Assembly (NCBI GenBank): GCA_964522805.1
Contig: CAZFWP010000088.1
Coordinates: forward strand, 1-7,939
DNA length: 7,939 nt
Source of the DNA: CAZBYL01 sp964522805
GTDB lineage: Bacteria; Synergistota; Synergistia; Synergistales; Synergistaceae
Direction of reading: 5' to 3'
A program made the position numbers and the translations under genes. The notes beneath the pieces were generated by a model, which worked only from the letters and a program-made list of their open reading frames with translations, was not told where the DNA came from and did not search any database. Shown here piece by piece: positions 1 to 5,782 of the stretch. How positions within the stretch are numbered: position 1 is the first letter of the stretch; each line of letters begins with the position of its first letter.

Positions 1-218
1 TGGCCAAAGAAGAAGTAATTGAGGTAAAAGGCAAGGTAGTGGAGCCACTGCCCAACGCTATGTTCCGGGTAGAACTGGAAAATGGCCACAAGATACTGGC
101 TCACGTCTCGGGGAAAATGCGTATGCATTTTATAAGGATTCTTCCAGGCGACCGTGTTCTATTACAGCTTTCGCCCTACGATTTAACTCGCGGGCGGATA
201 ACATACAGGTATAAGTAA
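1..218 (+). CDS. infA: Translation initiation factor IF-1, missing only the first base of its start codon
   Basis: IF-1 binds the A site of the 30S subunit and works with IF-2 and IF-3 during initiation. The window opens with TG GCC AAA, the last two bases of an NTG start codon, so the gene is complete except for one base. The product is 72 residues, the family's usual length, and is a single S1/OB-fold domain. Recognisable blocks are VIEVKGKVVEPLPNAMFRVE near the N-terminus, ENGHKILAHVSGKMRMHFIR in the middle and the C-terminal SPYDLTRGRITYRYK. It ends in TAA 63 bases before rpmJ. The infA-rpmJ-rpsM-rpsK order is the classic end of the spc / start of the alpha operon. The start nucleotide itself cannot be seen. 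Identification is essentially certain. Confidence 0.97.
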   Translation, partial: AKEEVIEVKGKVVEPLPNAMFRVELENGHKILAHVSGKMRMHFIRILPGDRVLLQLSPYDLTRGRITYRYK

Positions 219-235
219 CTTACTATCGGGTTCTG

Positions 236-251
236 TCCCCCGAAGCGGGGA
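236..251 (+). other. Small GC-rich hairpin in the infA-rpmJ gap
   Basis: TCCCC (236-240) can pair with GGGGA (247-251) around a six-base loop. It is followed by TTCTAGTTTTAC, which is only weakly T-rich. The arrangement could be a weak attenuator, a processing site or a stability element between infA and rpmJ. It is too short and its T-tract too broken to call a terminator, and the genes downstream clearly belong to the same unit. The pairing is visible; any function is inference. Confidence 0.35.
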
Positions 252-265
252 TTCTAGTTTTACTC

Positions 266-273
266 AAGGAGGT
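266..273 (+). promoter_or_regulatory. Ribosome-binding site of rpmJ
   Basis: AAGGAGGT is a full Shine-Dalgarno match, eight bases before the ATG at 282. It supports the 41-codon rpmJ frame, which is easily missed because it is so short. Confidence 0.85.
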
Positions 274-281
274 CTACATTT

Positions 282-407
282 ATGAAAGTAAGACCGTCGG
301 TCAAACCAATTTGTGAATATTGCAGGATAATCAAACGCCATGGCGTTGTGCGCGTTATATGCAGCAGAAATCCACGCCACAAGCAGCGCCAGGGAGCAAG
401 GAGGTAG
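282..407 (+). CDS. rpmJ: Large-subunit ribosomal protein bL36
   Basis: This 41-residue protein is the small zinc-ribbon protein L36 of the 50S subunit, which packs against 23S rRNA. It starts with MKVRPSVKPICEYC. The four zinc ligands are visible as C11, C14, C27 and H33, so it is the zinc-containing C+ form. The normal core ends at KHKQRQG-type sequence (here RHKQRQG); three further residues, A-R-R, follow before TAG. Those last codons (GCA AGG AGG) are also the Shine-Dalgarno sequence of rpsM, so the small extension is probably a by-product of the embedded signal. The start is fixed by a perfect ribosome-binding site and the invariant MKVR N-terminus. It lies between infA and rpsM as expected. 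Confidence 0.96.
   Translation: MKVRPSVKPICEYCRIIKRHGVVRVICSRNPRHKQRQGARR
398..405 (+). promoter_or_regulatory. Ribosome-binding site of rpsM inside the end of rpmJ
   Basis: AAGGAGGT sits eight bases before the rpsM ATG. It overlaps the last codons and the stop codon of rpmJ, so ribosomes terminating on rpmJ cover the rpsM initiation site. This suggests coupled translation of the two genes. Confidence 0.85.
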
Positions 408-413
408 CAGGGT

Positions 414-791
414 ATGGCTCGTTTAGCCGGTGTTGACCTGCCGCGTGAGAAGAGAATCGAGATAGCCCTTACCTATATTTTTGGTATCGGGCCGGCAGTT
501 GCACAGCAGATAATAGCAACAACAGGCATCAACCCCGACACAAGGGTCAAAGACCTGACTGAAGAGGAAGAGCAGAAGCTGCGTGCAGAAATTGAAAACA
601 ATCATACTGTGGAAGGTGACCTTCGCCGTGAGATAGCGATGAATATCAAGCGTCTCATGGACATAGGTTGCTACCGTGGTCTAAGGCATCGCCAGGGTCT
701 CCCTGTCCGCGGTCAGAAGACCAAGACTAACGCCCGCACACGTAAGGGTCCGAAGAGGACAGTCGCGGGTAAAAAGAAAGCCACGAAGTAA
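414..791 (+). CDS. rpsM: Small-subunit ribosomal protein uS13
   Basis: uS13 sits in the head of the 30S subunit, contacts 16S rRNA and P-site tRNA, and forms inter-subunit bridges to the 50S. The 125-residue product matches the family length. It has the N-terminal MARLAGVDLPR block, the helix-two-turn-helix segment around residues 14-33 (TYIFGIGPAVA), and the near-invariant C-terminal region from residue 85 (GCYRGLRHRQGLPVRGQ, then KTKTNARTRKGP). It ends in a very basic lysine/arginine tail. A full Shine-Dalgarno sequence lies eight bases upstream. The next gene, rpsK, starts 25 bases after the stop. Nothing is unusual. Confidence 0.98.
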   Translation: MARLAGVDLPREKRIEIALTYIFGIGPAVAQQIIATTGINPDTRVKDLTEEEEQKLRAEIENNHTVEGDLRREIAMNIKRLMDIGCYRGLRHRQGLPVRGQKTKTNARTRKGPKRTVAGKKKATK

Positions 792-800
792 GGCTTAACC

Positions 801-807
801 AGGGAGG
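801..807 (+). promoter_or_regulatory. Ribosome-binding site that supports the GTG start of rpsK
   Basis: AGGGAGG lies nine bases before the GTG at 817. No in-frame ATG exists nearby, and GTG-GCC-AAA gives the expected MAKR-like N-terminus of uS11, so this site decides the start. Confidence 0.8.
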
Positions 808-816
808 GAACAACAG

Positions 817-1209
817 GTGGCCAAACGCGTACAGCGTACTCGTAAACGCAAAGAAAAGAAAAACGTCAGCTATGGAGTCGCTCACATTTTCTCAACATTT
901 AACAATACAATTGTGACGCTCACTGACAAACAGGGAAATGCACTTTCTTGGGCTTCCGGCGGTAACGTGGGCTTTAAAGGCGCACGTAAATCAACGCCGT
1001 ATGCAGCCCAGATGTCCGCTGCTCAGGCAGCAAAGGTTGCGCAGGATCATGGCGTAGTCGAAGTTGATGTTATAGTCAAGGGTCCCGGACCGGGTCGTGA
1101 ATCTGCAATTCGTTCGCTTCAGGCGGCCGGACTACAGGTTAACGTTATTCGTGACGCAACCCCGATCCCGCACAATGGATGCCGTCCTCCAAAACGGCGT
1201 CGCGTGTAG
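817..1209 (+). CDS. rpsK: Small-subunit ribosomal protein uS11
   Basis: uS11 lies on the 30S platform beside the E-site mRNA path and helps form the Shine-Dalgarno cleft. The 130-residue product is standard in length. Clear family blocks are the basic N-terminus (RTRKRKEKKNVSYG), HIFSTFNNTIVTLTD, the GNALSWASGGNVGFKG segment, VKGPGPGRESAIRSLQAAGL and the C-terminal TPIPHNGCRPPKRRRV. Translation starts at GTG, supported by a good ribosome-binding site. The block before the C-terminus reads RDATPIPHNG, a conservative variation on the common RDVTPIPHNG. It is followed after 25 bases by rpsD. Confidence 0.98.
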   Translation: MAKRVQRTRKRKEKKNVSYGVAHIFSTFNNTIVTLTDKQGNALSWASGGNVGFKGARKSTPYAAQMSAAQAAKVAQDHGVVEVDVIVKGPGPGRESAIRSLQAAGLQVNVIRDATPIPHNGCRPPKRRRV

Positions 1210-1234
1210 GTTTTAAAGGAGGTAACTGACCAGT

Positions 1235-1861
1235 ATGAGCAGATACACAGGACCTGTATGCAGGCTTTGCCGTGCAGAAGGTGCGAAGCTCTTTCTAAAG
1301 GGAGACCGCTGCTACACGGAGAAATGCGGACTCACAAAGCGCAATTCCAAACCGGGCCAGCATGGTACCCGCCGCGGAAAAATGAGTGAATATGGACTTC
1401 GTCTTCGTGAGAAGCAGAAGCTTCGCCGCTTCTACAGCCTTAACGAGACACAGTTCAGCACAATATATGAAAAGGCATCTAAAATGGCCGGACAGACCGG
1501 TCACAACTTCCTCCAGCTTCTGGAGAGACGCCTTGACAACGTAGTATACCGACTTGGCTTCGGCGTCAGCCGCAGTCAGGCTCGTCAGCTCGTCAGCCAC
1601 GGACATTTTACTGTCAACGGACGCAAGCTTGATATCCCCAGTGCTCTTCTTAAGCCCGGAGATGTTATTGCTGTCGCTGAAGGAAGCAGGGAAGTTGTTC
1701 TCCTTAAAGAGAACTCAGAAGCTGCTGCCGCACGTGCAATTCCAGCATGGCTTTCCTTCAATGCAGAGTCTATGTCCGGTAATGTTGTCACAACGCCGAT
1801 CCGCGAGCAGATTGAAGTACCTGTCAACGAACAGCTCGTTGTTGAATTCTATGCCCGTTAG
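1235..1861 (+). CDS. rpsD: Small-subunit ribosomal protein uS4, zinc-binding type
   Basis: uS4 is a primary 16S rRNA-binding protein that nucleates assembly of the 30S body. With uS3 and uS5 it lines the mRNA entry channel and affects decoding accuracy; in some bacteria it also represses its own operon. The 208-residue product has the N-terminal zinc site (C9, C12, C26, C31), making it the C+ form rather than the cysteine-free form of E. coli. The KPGQHGTRRGK segment follows, and an S4 RNA-binding domain spans about residues 98-162 (RRLDNVVYRLGFGVSRSQAR, then VNGRKLDIPS). The C-terminus EQLVVEFYAR is typical. AAAGGAGGT lies 11 bases before the ATG. Its position between rpsK and rpoA resembles Clostridia and Synergistota; in Bacillus subtilis rpsD lies elsewhere. 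Confidence 0.98.
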   Translation: MSRYTGPVCRLCRAEGAKLFLKGDRCYTEKCGLTKRNSKPGQHGTRRGKMSEYGLRLREKQKLRRFYSLNETQFSTIYEKASKMAGQTGHNFLQLLERRLDNVVYRLGFGVSRSQARQLVSHGHFTVNGRKLDIPSALLKPGDVIAVAEGSREVVLLKENSEAAAARAIPAWLSFNAESMSGNVVTTPIREQIEVPVNEQLVVEFYAR

Positions 1862-1868
1862 GGAAACG

Positions 1869-1881
1869 AAAGGTGGGGGAG
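1869..1881 (+). promoter_or_regulatory. Purine-rich ribosome-binding region that decides the rpoA start
   Basis: AAAGGTGGGGGAG precedes the ATG at 1885; its AAAGGTG part is nine bases from that ATG. A GTG inside the same run (1873) is in frame and would add four residues (M-G-E-K). Starting there would consume the binding site as coding sequence and leave only a weak GGGA upstream. The ATG at 1885 is therefore preferred. Confidence 0.65.
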
Positions 1882-1884
1882 AAG

Positions 1885-2949
1885 ATGGAGCATGATCGTC
1901 ATGAGATCATAGTACAAGAATCCACCACGTCGTACGGCAAGATAACCATTGAGCCTCTTGAGAGAGGTTATGGGGTGACACTCGGCAATTCTCTCCGCAG
2001 GGTGCTTCTCTCTTCTATCAGTGGCGCCGCAATCCTGGCAGTGCGTGTTGAGGGAGTACTTCACGAATTCAGCACTATGCCCGGCGTTAAGGAAGACGTG
2101 ATAGAGCTTCTGGTGAACCTAAAACATATACCGGTTCGCTGTCACTCAAATTCAGTCAGAACGCTTCACCTTGAGGTCACAGGCCCCAAGGTGATTACGG
2201 CGGCTGACATTGAGCCTGACAGTGAGGTCGAGTTCCCTGATCCCGACGCCTACATGTGCACACTTGAAGAGGGACATTCAATTGCAATGGACCTCTACGT
2301 AGGAACAGGGACCGGTTATGCTCCGATCGACCGTCCGAGAGCCTCTTACCTTCCGGTTGATGCTCTTCAGGCGGACGCTCTCTTTTCTCCGGTCAAGAGA
2401 GTTAAATATGATATTCAAGACAAGAGAATGGGACAGCGCACTGACTACGACAGCCTTACCATAGAAATATGGACAAACGGCGTTGTAACTCCTGAAGTCG
2501 CAATTATCCAGGCTAGCAGAATACTAAAAGGCTATTATGCCTCTGTTGTAGATTTTCTTGCCGGTCCCGGAAGCAGCGCTCTTGATGAAATTATCAAAGG
2601 AGACGATGCGGTGAAATCCGCGGTATCTCCGATTTCAGACAAGCAGCCGGCAATCTCCGGATTCCCGATGGGTGAAAATTCCATCTATGCAAGACCGGTT
2701 CGTGACCTGGAGCTTTCAGTCCGCAGTGAAAATTGCCTCCTCCGCGGCGGAGTGCATATCATTGGAGAGCTTGTCTCAAGAACAAGAGATGACCTTCTTA
2801 AGATACGCAATCTTGGTAAAATCTCGCTCAAAGAGATTGAGGAAAAACTGTCCAAATTCGATCTTCATCTCAGCGGTGACATCAGCGCGCCTCTTGACGA
2901 TGACGATGATGATATCGACACAAACGCAAAGAAGCAGAAGGAGGAGTAA
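1885..2949 (+). CDS. rpoA: DNA-directed RNA polymerase subunit alpha
   Basis: Alpha dimerises to scaffold RNA polymerase; its C-terminal domain binds UP-element DNA and activators. From ATG 1885 the product is 354 residues, longer than E. coli (329) or B. subtilis (314) alpha. The N-terminal domain carries the assembly motif around residues 25-44 (LERGYGVTLGNSLRRVLLSS; R39 matches E. coli R45) and HEFSTMPGVKEDV. The C-terminal domain begins near residue 270 (RPVRDLELSVRSENC); R280, N283 and C284 match E. coli R265, N268 and C269. Three oddities stand out: about five extra residues after PVDA near residue 161, isoleucine at 313 where E. coli has K298, and a charged tail with six aspartates at 338-343. 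A start at GTG 1873 is the alternative. The stop lies three bases before rplQ. Confidence 0.97.
   Translation: MEHDRHEIIVQESTTSYGKITIEPLERGYGVTLGNSLRRVLLSSISGAAILAVRVEGVLHEFSTMPGVKEDVIELLVNLKHIPVRCHSNSVRTLHLEVTGPKVITAADIEPDSEVEFPDPDAYMCTLEEGHSIAMDLYVGTGTGYAPIDRPRASYLPVDALQADALFSPVKRVKYDIQDKRMGQRTDYDSLTIEIWTNGVVTPEVAIIQASRILKGYYASVVDFLAGPGSSALDEIIKGDDAVKSAVSPISDKQPAISGFPMGENSIYARPVRDLELSVRSENCLLRGGVHIIGELVSRTRDDLLKIRNLGKISLKEIEEKLSKFDLHLSGDISAPLDDDDDDIDTNAKKQKEE
2938..2946 (+). promoter_or_regulatory. Ribosome-binding site of rplQ inside the end of rpoA
   Basis: AAGGAGGAG is both the last three sense codons of rpoA (K-E-E) and the Shine-Dalgarno sequence of rplQ, six bases before its ATG. This points to translational coupling of the two genes. 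Confidence 0.8.
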
Positions 2950-2952
2950 TCA

Positions 2953-3306
2953 ATGAGACACCGCGTTACAACAAGGCGGTTGGGACGCTGCAGCTCCCAT
3001 AGGTGGGCCATGCTAGGAAATATGGCAGCCAGTCTCTTCATTGAGGGCAGCATTGTGACTACAGCTACAAGAGCGAAGGAAGTTCGCAGAGTAGCCGAAA
3101 AGCTCATAACAAAGGCTAAGTCAGGCGAAGTGAGTGATCGTCGTCTGGTAATCGCCCGCTTGCCCCACAAAGAGGCTGTCACTAAGCTCTTCAACGAACT
3201 TGGTCCCAAGTACGCAGATCGCAACGGCGGCTACACCAGAATAATTAAACTCGGCGCACGCCTTGGCGACGCCTCTGAGATGGCGGTCATCCAGCTGGTT
3301 GACTAA
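2953..3306 (+). CDS. rplQ: Large-subunit ribosomal protein bL17
   Basis: bL17 is a bacterial 50S protein near the polypeptide exit tunnel. The 117-residue product fits the family's 110-130 range. It shows the N-terminal MRHRVTTRRLGRCSSHRWAM block (commonly MRHRKxxRKLGRTSSHRxAM), then LGNMAASLF, IVTTATRAKEVRRVAEKLIT and the C-terminal GGYTRIIKLGARLGDASEMA. It starts three bases after the rpoA stop, with the binding site embedded in rpoA. It is the last ribosomal-protein gene of the cluster, and only six bases separate its stop from ecfA1, leaving no room for a terminator or promoter. Confidence 0.97.
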   Translation: MRHRVTTRRLGRCSSHRWAMLGNMAASLFIEGSIVTTATRAKEVRRVAEKLITKAKSGEVSDRRLVIARLPHKEAVTKLFNELGPKYADRNGGYTRIIKLGARLGDASEMAVIQLVD

Positions 3307-3312
3307 CTCAGA

Positions 3313-4143
3313 ATGAGTTTAGGCATAGCCCTTTCTCTCAAGGGTGCGGAGTTCCGGTATCCAGGAGCTGTGACCAATACTATTCACAGCCTTGATCTGG
3401 AAATCCGCCCCGGTGAGTGGGTTGTACTTCTCGGTTCTAACGGTTCGGGAAAATCAACCCTGATGAAGCTATTTAATGCCCTGCTGATACCCACGCAGGG
3501 CGTTTGTTTTGTGGATGGGCACAAAACTGAAGGAGATAGTGGCCCTGAAACAGTGAGATCGCAAGTATCAATGGTTTTTCAAAACCCCGAAGATCAGATA
3601 GTTGCAGCTATTGTTGAGGAGGATACAGCTTTTGGCCCTGAAAACCTTGGCATTGCCTCGGAGGAGATCAGAGAAAGGGTTTGCCATGCACTGATATCCA
3701 CGGGGCTGTGGGAAAAAAGAAAAGCTCCTGTATCGTCACTGTCGGGGGGACAAAAGCAGCGTTTAGCAATTGCCGGAGTGCTTGCCATCGCTCCACGCGC
3801 CATTTTGCTTGACGAAGCGATGTCTATGCTGGATCCGTCTGCAAGAAAAGATTTTATGAATATTGTTAAAGAGCAGCATAACAAAGGTACTACAATAGTA
3901 CAAGTAACTCACAATCTTGATGAAATTGTTTGTTCAGACAGAGTAGTGGTATTAGAGGCCGGGCAAATAGTATGGCAAGGGACTCCTGAGGTTTTTCTTG
4001 CAAAATCAACGGAAGAATTGCGAGCAATGAACTTTGCAAAACCGGCCATAGCAGTGTTGAGAGACAGGCTGATAAAGATGAAAATATTACAGGACTCAGT
4101 GAAGTCCGAAGTAAAAGCGATAAAAGATGCCTTATGTCAATAA
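3313..4143 (+). CDS. ecfA1: ECF transporter ATPase EcfA1
   Basis: This is one of two ATP-binding subunits that power energy-coupling-factor transporters, which import vitamins or transition metals using exchangeable membrane S components. In the 276-residue product, Walker A is GSNGSGKST (41-49), the Q-loop is MVFQNPEDQIV around Q90, the signature is LSGGQ (143-147), Walker B is AILLDEA (163-169) with E168 catalytic, and the switch histidine is H200. VEEDTAFGPENLG is typical of the family. DEAMSMLDP departs slightly from the usual DEATSMLDP. No clear Shine-Dalgarno sequence precedes the ATG, which follows the rplQ stop by six bases, so re-initiation by terminating ribosomes is likely. Arginine codons switch to mostly AGA/AGG here. 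The last ten bases overlap ecfA2. Confidence 0.93.
   Translation: MSLGIALSLKGAEFRYPGAVTNTIHSLDLEIRPGEWVVLLGSNGSGKSTLMKLFNALLIPTQGVCFVDGHKTEGDSGPETVRSQVSMVFQNPEDQIVAAIVEEDTAFGPENLGIASEEIRERVCHALISTGLWEKRKAPVSSLSGGQKQRLAIAGVLAIAPRAILLDEAMSMLDPSARKDFMNIVKEQHNKGTTIVQVTHNLDEIVCSDRVVVLEAGQIVWQGTPEVFLAKSTEELRAMNFAKPAIAVLRDRLIKMKILQDSVKSEVKAIKDALCQ
4134..4143 (+). promoter_or_regulatory. Ten-base ecfA1/ecfA2 overlap
   Basis: ATGTCAATAA contains the ecfA2 start at its 5' end and the ecfA1 stop at its 3' end, in different frames. Almost the same decamer occurs at the ecfA2/ecfT junction. A GATGCC hexamer lies just upstream in both places. The layout implies translational coupling. Confidence 0.8.
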
Positions 4144-4982
4144 TAGTAAAAGACTTAAAATGTATCTATAACATAGGACTGCCTACAGAAACTGTGGCTT
4201 TGGACGGGGTATCGTTTCAGGCGGAGCGAGGGGAAATTATCTCAGTTGTCGGTCACACCGGCAGCGGCAAATCGACTCTCGCCCAGCATTTAAACGCGCT
4301 GATAATACCGCAGAGCGGCAGCGTAACCGTAGATGGTCTTTCCATAGAAAAAAATATGACTGAAATACGTTCTGTCAGACAAAAAGTCGGCTTAGTATTT
4401 CAGTATCCCGAACAGCAAATTTTTGCGGAAACTGTTGAGGAAGAATTATCCTTTGGTCCTAAAAATTGGGGGATAACGGGAGATGAGTTAGACCTACGCA
4501 TAAAAAGGGCTCTTTTAACTATAGGGCTTAAAGAGTCAATATTGGATAAAAACCCCTTTGAACTATCAGGTGGGCAAAAAAGGCGCGTGGCTATTGCCTC
4601 CGTGATATCATCACAGCCGGACTACATTGTACTTGATGAGCCTACCGCTGGTCTTGACGCATCTGGGGCTGAAGAACTTGTGGCGATACTGCGTAAAAAT
4701 TCCGAGAGCGGATGCGGAATAATTCATATAACACATGACCTGGAGCTTGCGCTGAATATCAGTGACAAAATTTTGGTCTTAGAACAGGGACGCAGCATTT
4801 CATGGGGCACGCCCAAACAGACAGCAGCGGCTCTTTGTGCCGGTGACTTGGCTACTCTTACCTTACCTGACGTGATGATGTTGTCGAAAATGCTGGTCGA
4901 CGCGGGAATTATATGCGAAGCCGAGTGGAACCCTGAGCGGCTGGCCGAATTAATAGCGAAGGGGATGCCGGCATGTCAATGA
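4134..4982 (+). CDS. ecfA2: ECF transporter ATPase EcfA2
   Basis: This is the second ATPase of the ECF module; it pairs with EcfA1 as a heterodimer beneath EcfT. In the 282-residue product, Walker A is GHTGSGKST (40-48), the Q-loop is LVFQYPEQQIF around Q90, the signature is LSGGQ (144-148), Walker B is YIVLDEP (164-170) with E169 catalytic, and the switch histidine is H201. VEEELSFGPKNWG and DEPTAGLD identify the EcfA2 type. The D-loop reads GLDASG, whereas GLDPxG is commoner. The C-terminal region (about 225-282) is the usual EcfA extension. The start overlaps ecfA1 by ten bases and only a weak purine run precedes it, so coupled translation is likely. The end overlaps ecfT in the same fashion. 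Confidence 0.94.
   Translation: MSIIVKDLKCIYNIGLPTETVALDGVSFQAERGEIISVVGHTGSGKSTLAQHLNALIIPQSGSVTVDGLSIEKNMTEIRSVRQKVGLVFQYPEQQIFAETVEEELSFGPKNWGITGDELDLRIKRALLTIGLKESILDKNPFELSGGQKRRVAIASVISSQPDYIVLDEPTAGLDASGAEELVAILRKNSESGCGIIHITHDLELALNISDKILVLEQGRSISWGTPKQTAAALCAGDLATLTLPDVMMLSKMLVDAGIICEAEWNPERLAELIAKGMPACQ
4958..4965 (+). promoter_or_regulatory. Ribosome-binding site of ecfT within ecfA2
   Basis: GAAGGGGA lies about seven bases before the ecfT ATG at 4973, inside the ecfA2 coding region. It supports that start over the internal ATGs at 4979 and 4982. Confidence 0.55.
4973..4982 (+). promoter_or_regulatory. Ten-base ecfA2/ecfT overlap
   Basis: ATGTCAATGA holds the ecfT start and the ecfA2 TGA stop. 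It differs by one base from the ecfA1/ecfA2 overlap. In both cases the upstream protein ends in Cys-Gln and the downstream one begins Met-Ser. Confidence 0.8.
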
Positions 4983-5782
4983 TGAATGGAATAGCTCTTG
5001 GACAGTACATTCCGGCAAAGTCTTTCGTACACGGACTTGATCCCCGGTGCAAAGTTTTGATAACGATTGTTTCTATGGTGGCAATCTTTATGTCGGACGG
5101 ATTGTACTCTATGACCTTATGGGCCTTATTATTACCAATAATTGTCCATCTGTCTAAAATTCCTTTTTCAGCAATCCTTCGTTCGGCAAAACCTGTGCTA
5201 TTCCTTATACTTTTTACATCGCTGCTGCATATTTTCTGGACTCCGGGGGATATTATTTTTACGCTGGGACCTATCGGCATTGCCGTTCAAGGAATAATGA
5301 CAGCGATAAAATTATCTTTAAGACTTCTCTTTCTGGTCATGTACGCGTCGATACTGACGCTCACGACCAGCCCCTCAGAACTATCCGATGGTTTGGAGCT
5401 GATGTTGTCACCGTTTAAAAAAATAGGTTTTCCCGCTCATGAGACGGCGATGATGATGACAATCGCATTAAGGTTCATACCTACTCTTTTTGAAGAGACA
5501 GACAGAATCATGAAGTCTCAGGCCTCGCGCGGTGCCGATTTTGACACCGGCGGGCTTGTAAAAAGAGCCAAGTCATACATTCCCATACTGATTCCGATGT
5601 TTGTGCTGATTTTTCAGCGTGCTGACACTTTGGCCTCAGCAATGGAATCAAGGTGCTATCGCGGCGGTATAGGACGTGTGCGAATGTATCCCCTGAAATG
5701 GAGGTATAAGGACAGCGCAGTCCTTAGCATATTTATATTTTTTGCCTTAATTATTCTTTTTGCAAACAGGATGGCGGGATAA
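4973..5782 (+). CDS. ecfT: ECF transporter transmembrane subunit EcfT
   Basis: EcfT is the integral-membrane scaffold that links the two ATPases to substrate-binding S components. The 269-residue product begins with the family's LGQYIPAKSFVHGLDPRCK block. Hydrophobic segments are visible at about residues 28-40, 47-60, 74-89, 100-132 and 243-266, with further hydrophobic stretches at 158-172 and 202-216. The two cytoplasmic coupling motifs that contact the ATPases are present as ASRG (R186, in QASRGADF) and ESRCYRGG (R227). The overlap with ecfA2 indicates stoichiometric synthesis. No S-component gene (such as bioY, ribU or folT) lies in the window, which fits a shared, group II-type module. 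Its stop directly abuts the truA start. Substrate cannot be inferred. Confidence 0.93.
   Translation: MSMMNGIALGQYIPAKSFVHGLDPRCKVLITIVSMVAIFMSDGLYSMTLWALLLPIIVHLSKIPFSAILRSAKPVLFLILFTSLLHIFWTPGDIIFTLGPIGIAVQGIMTAIKLSLRLLFLVMYASILTLTTSPSELSDGLELMLSPFKKIGFPAHETAMMMTIALRFIPTLFEETDRIMKSQASRGADFDTGGLVKRAKSYIPILIPMFVLIFQRADTLASAMESRCYRGGIGRVRMYPLKWRYKDSAVLSIFIFFALIILFANRMAG

Noticed and set aside
236..261. Terminator between infA and rpmJ
   Set aside because: The hairpin has only five pairs and no continuous T-run, and the downstream genes are part of the same conserved operon.
1873..1884. GTG start for rpoA giving four extra residues
   Set aside because: It would place the start inside the purine-rich binding site and has only a weak GGGA upstream; the ATG at 1885 has better spacing. 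It is kept as an alternative only.
1554..1895. 113-codon + strand reading frame overlapping rpsD and the rpoA start
   Set aside because: It is a shifted-frame shadow of rpsD, whose protein is unmistakable. It has no ribosome-binding site and resembles no family I know.
2865..3224. 119-codon - strand frame opposite the rpoA end and rplQ
   Set aside because: It lies opposite two certain genes. Its serine-rich start reflects the antisense of the Asp-codon run, and there is no sign of its own expression signals.
3304..3313. Vitamin-sensing riboswitch ahead of the ECF genes
   Set aside because: Only six non-coding bases separate rplQ and ecfA1, so there is no space for one.
4909..5280. 123-codon - strand frame opposite ecfA2/ecfT
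   Set aside because: An antisense shadow of two certain genes, with no recognisable domain or binding site.
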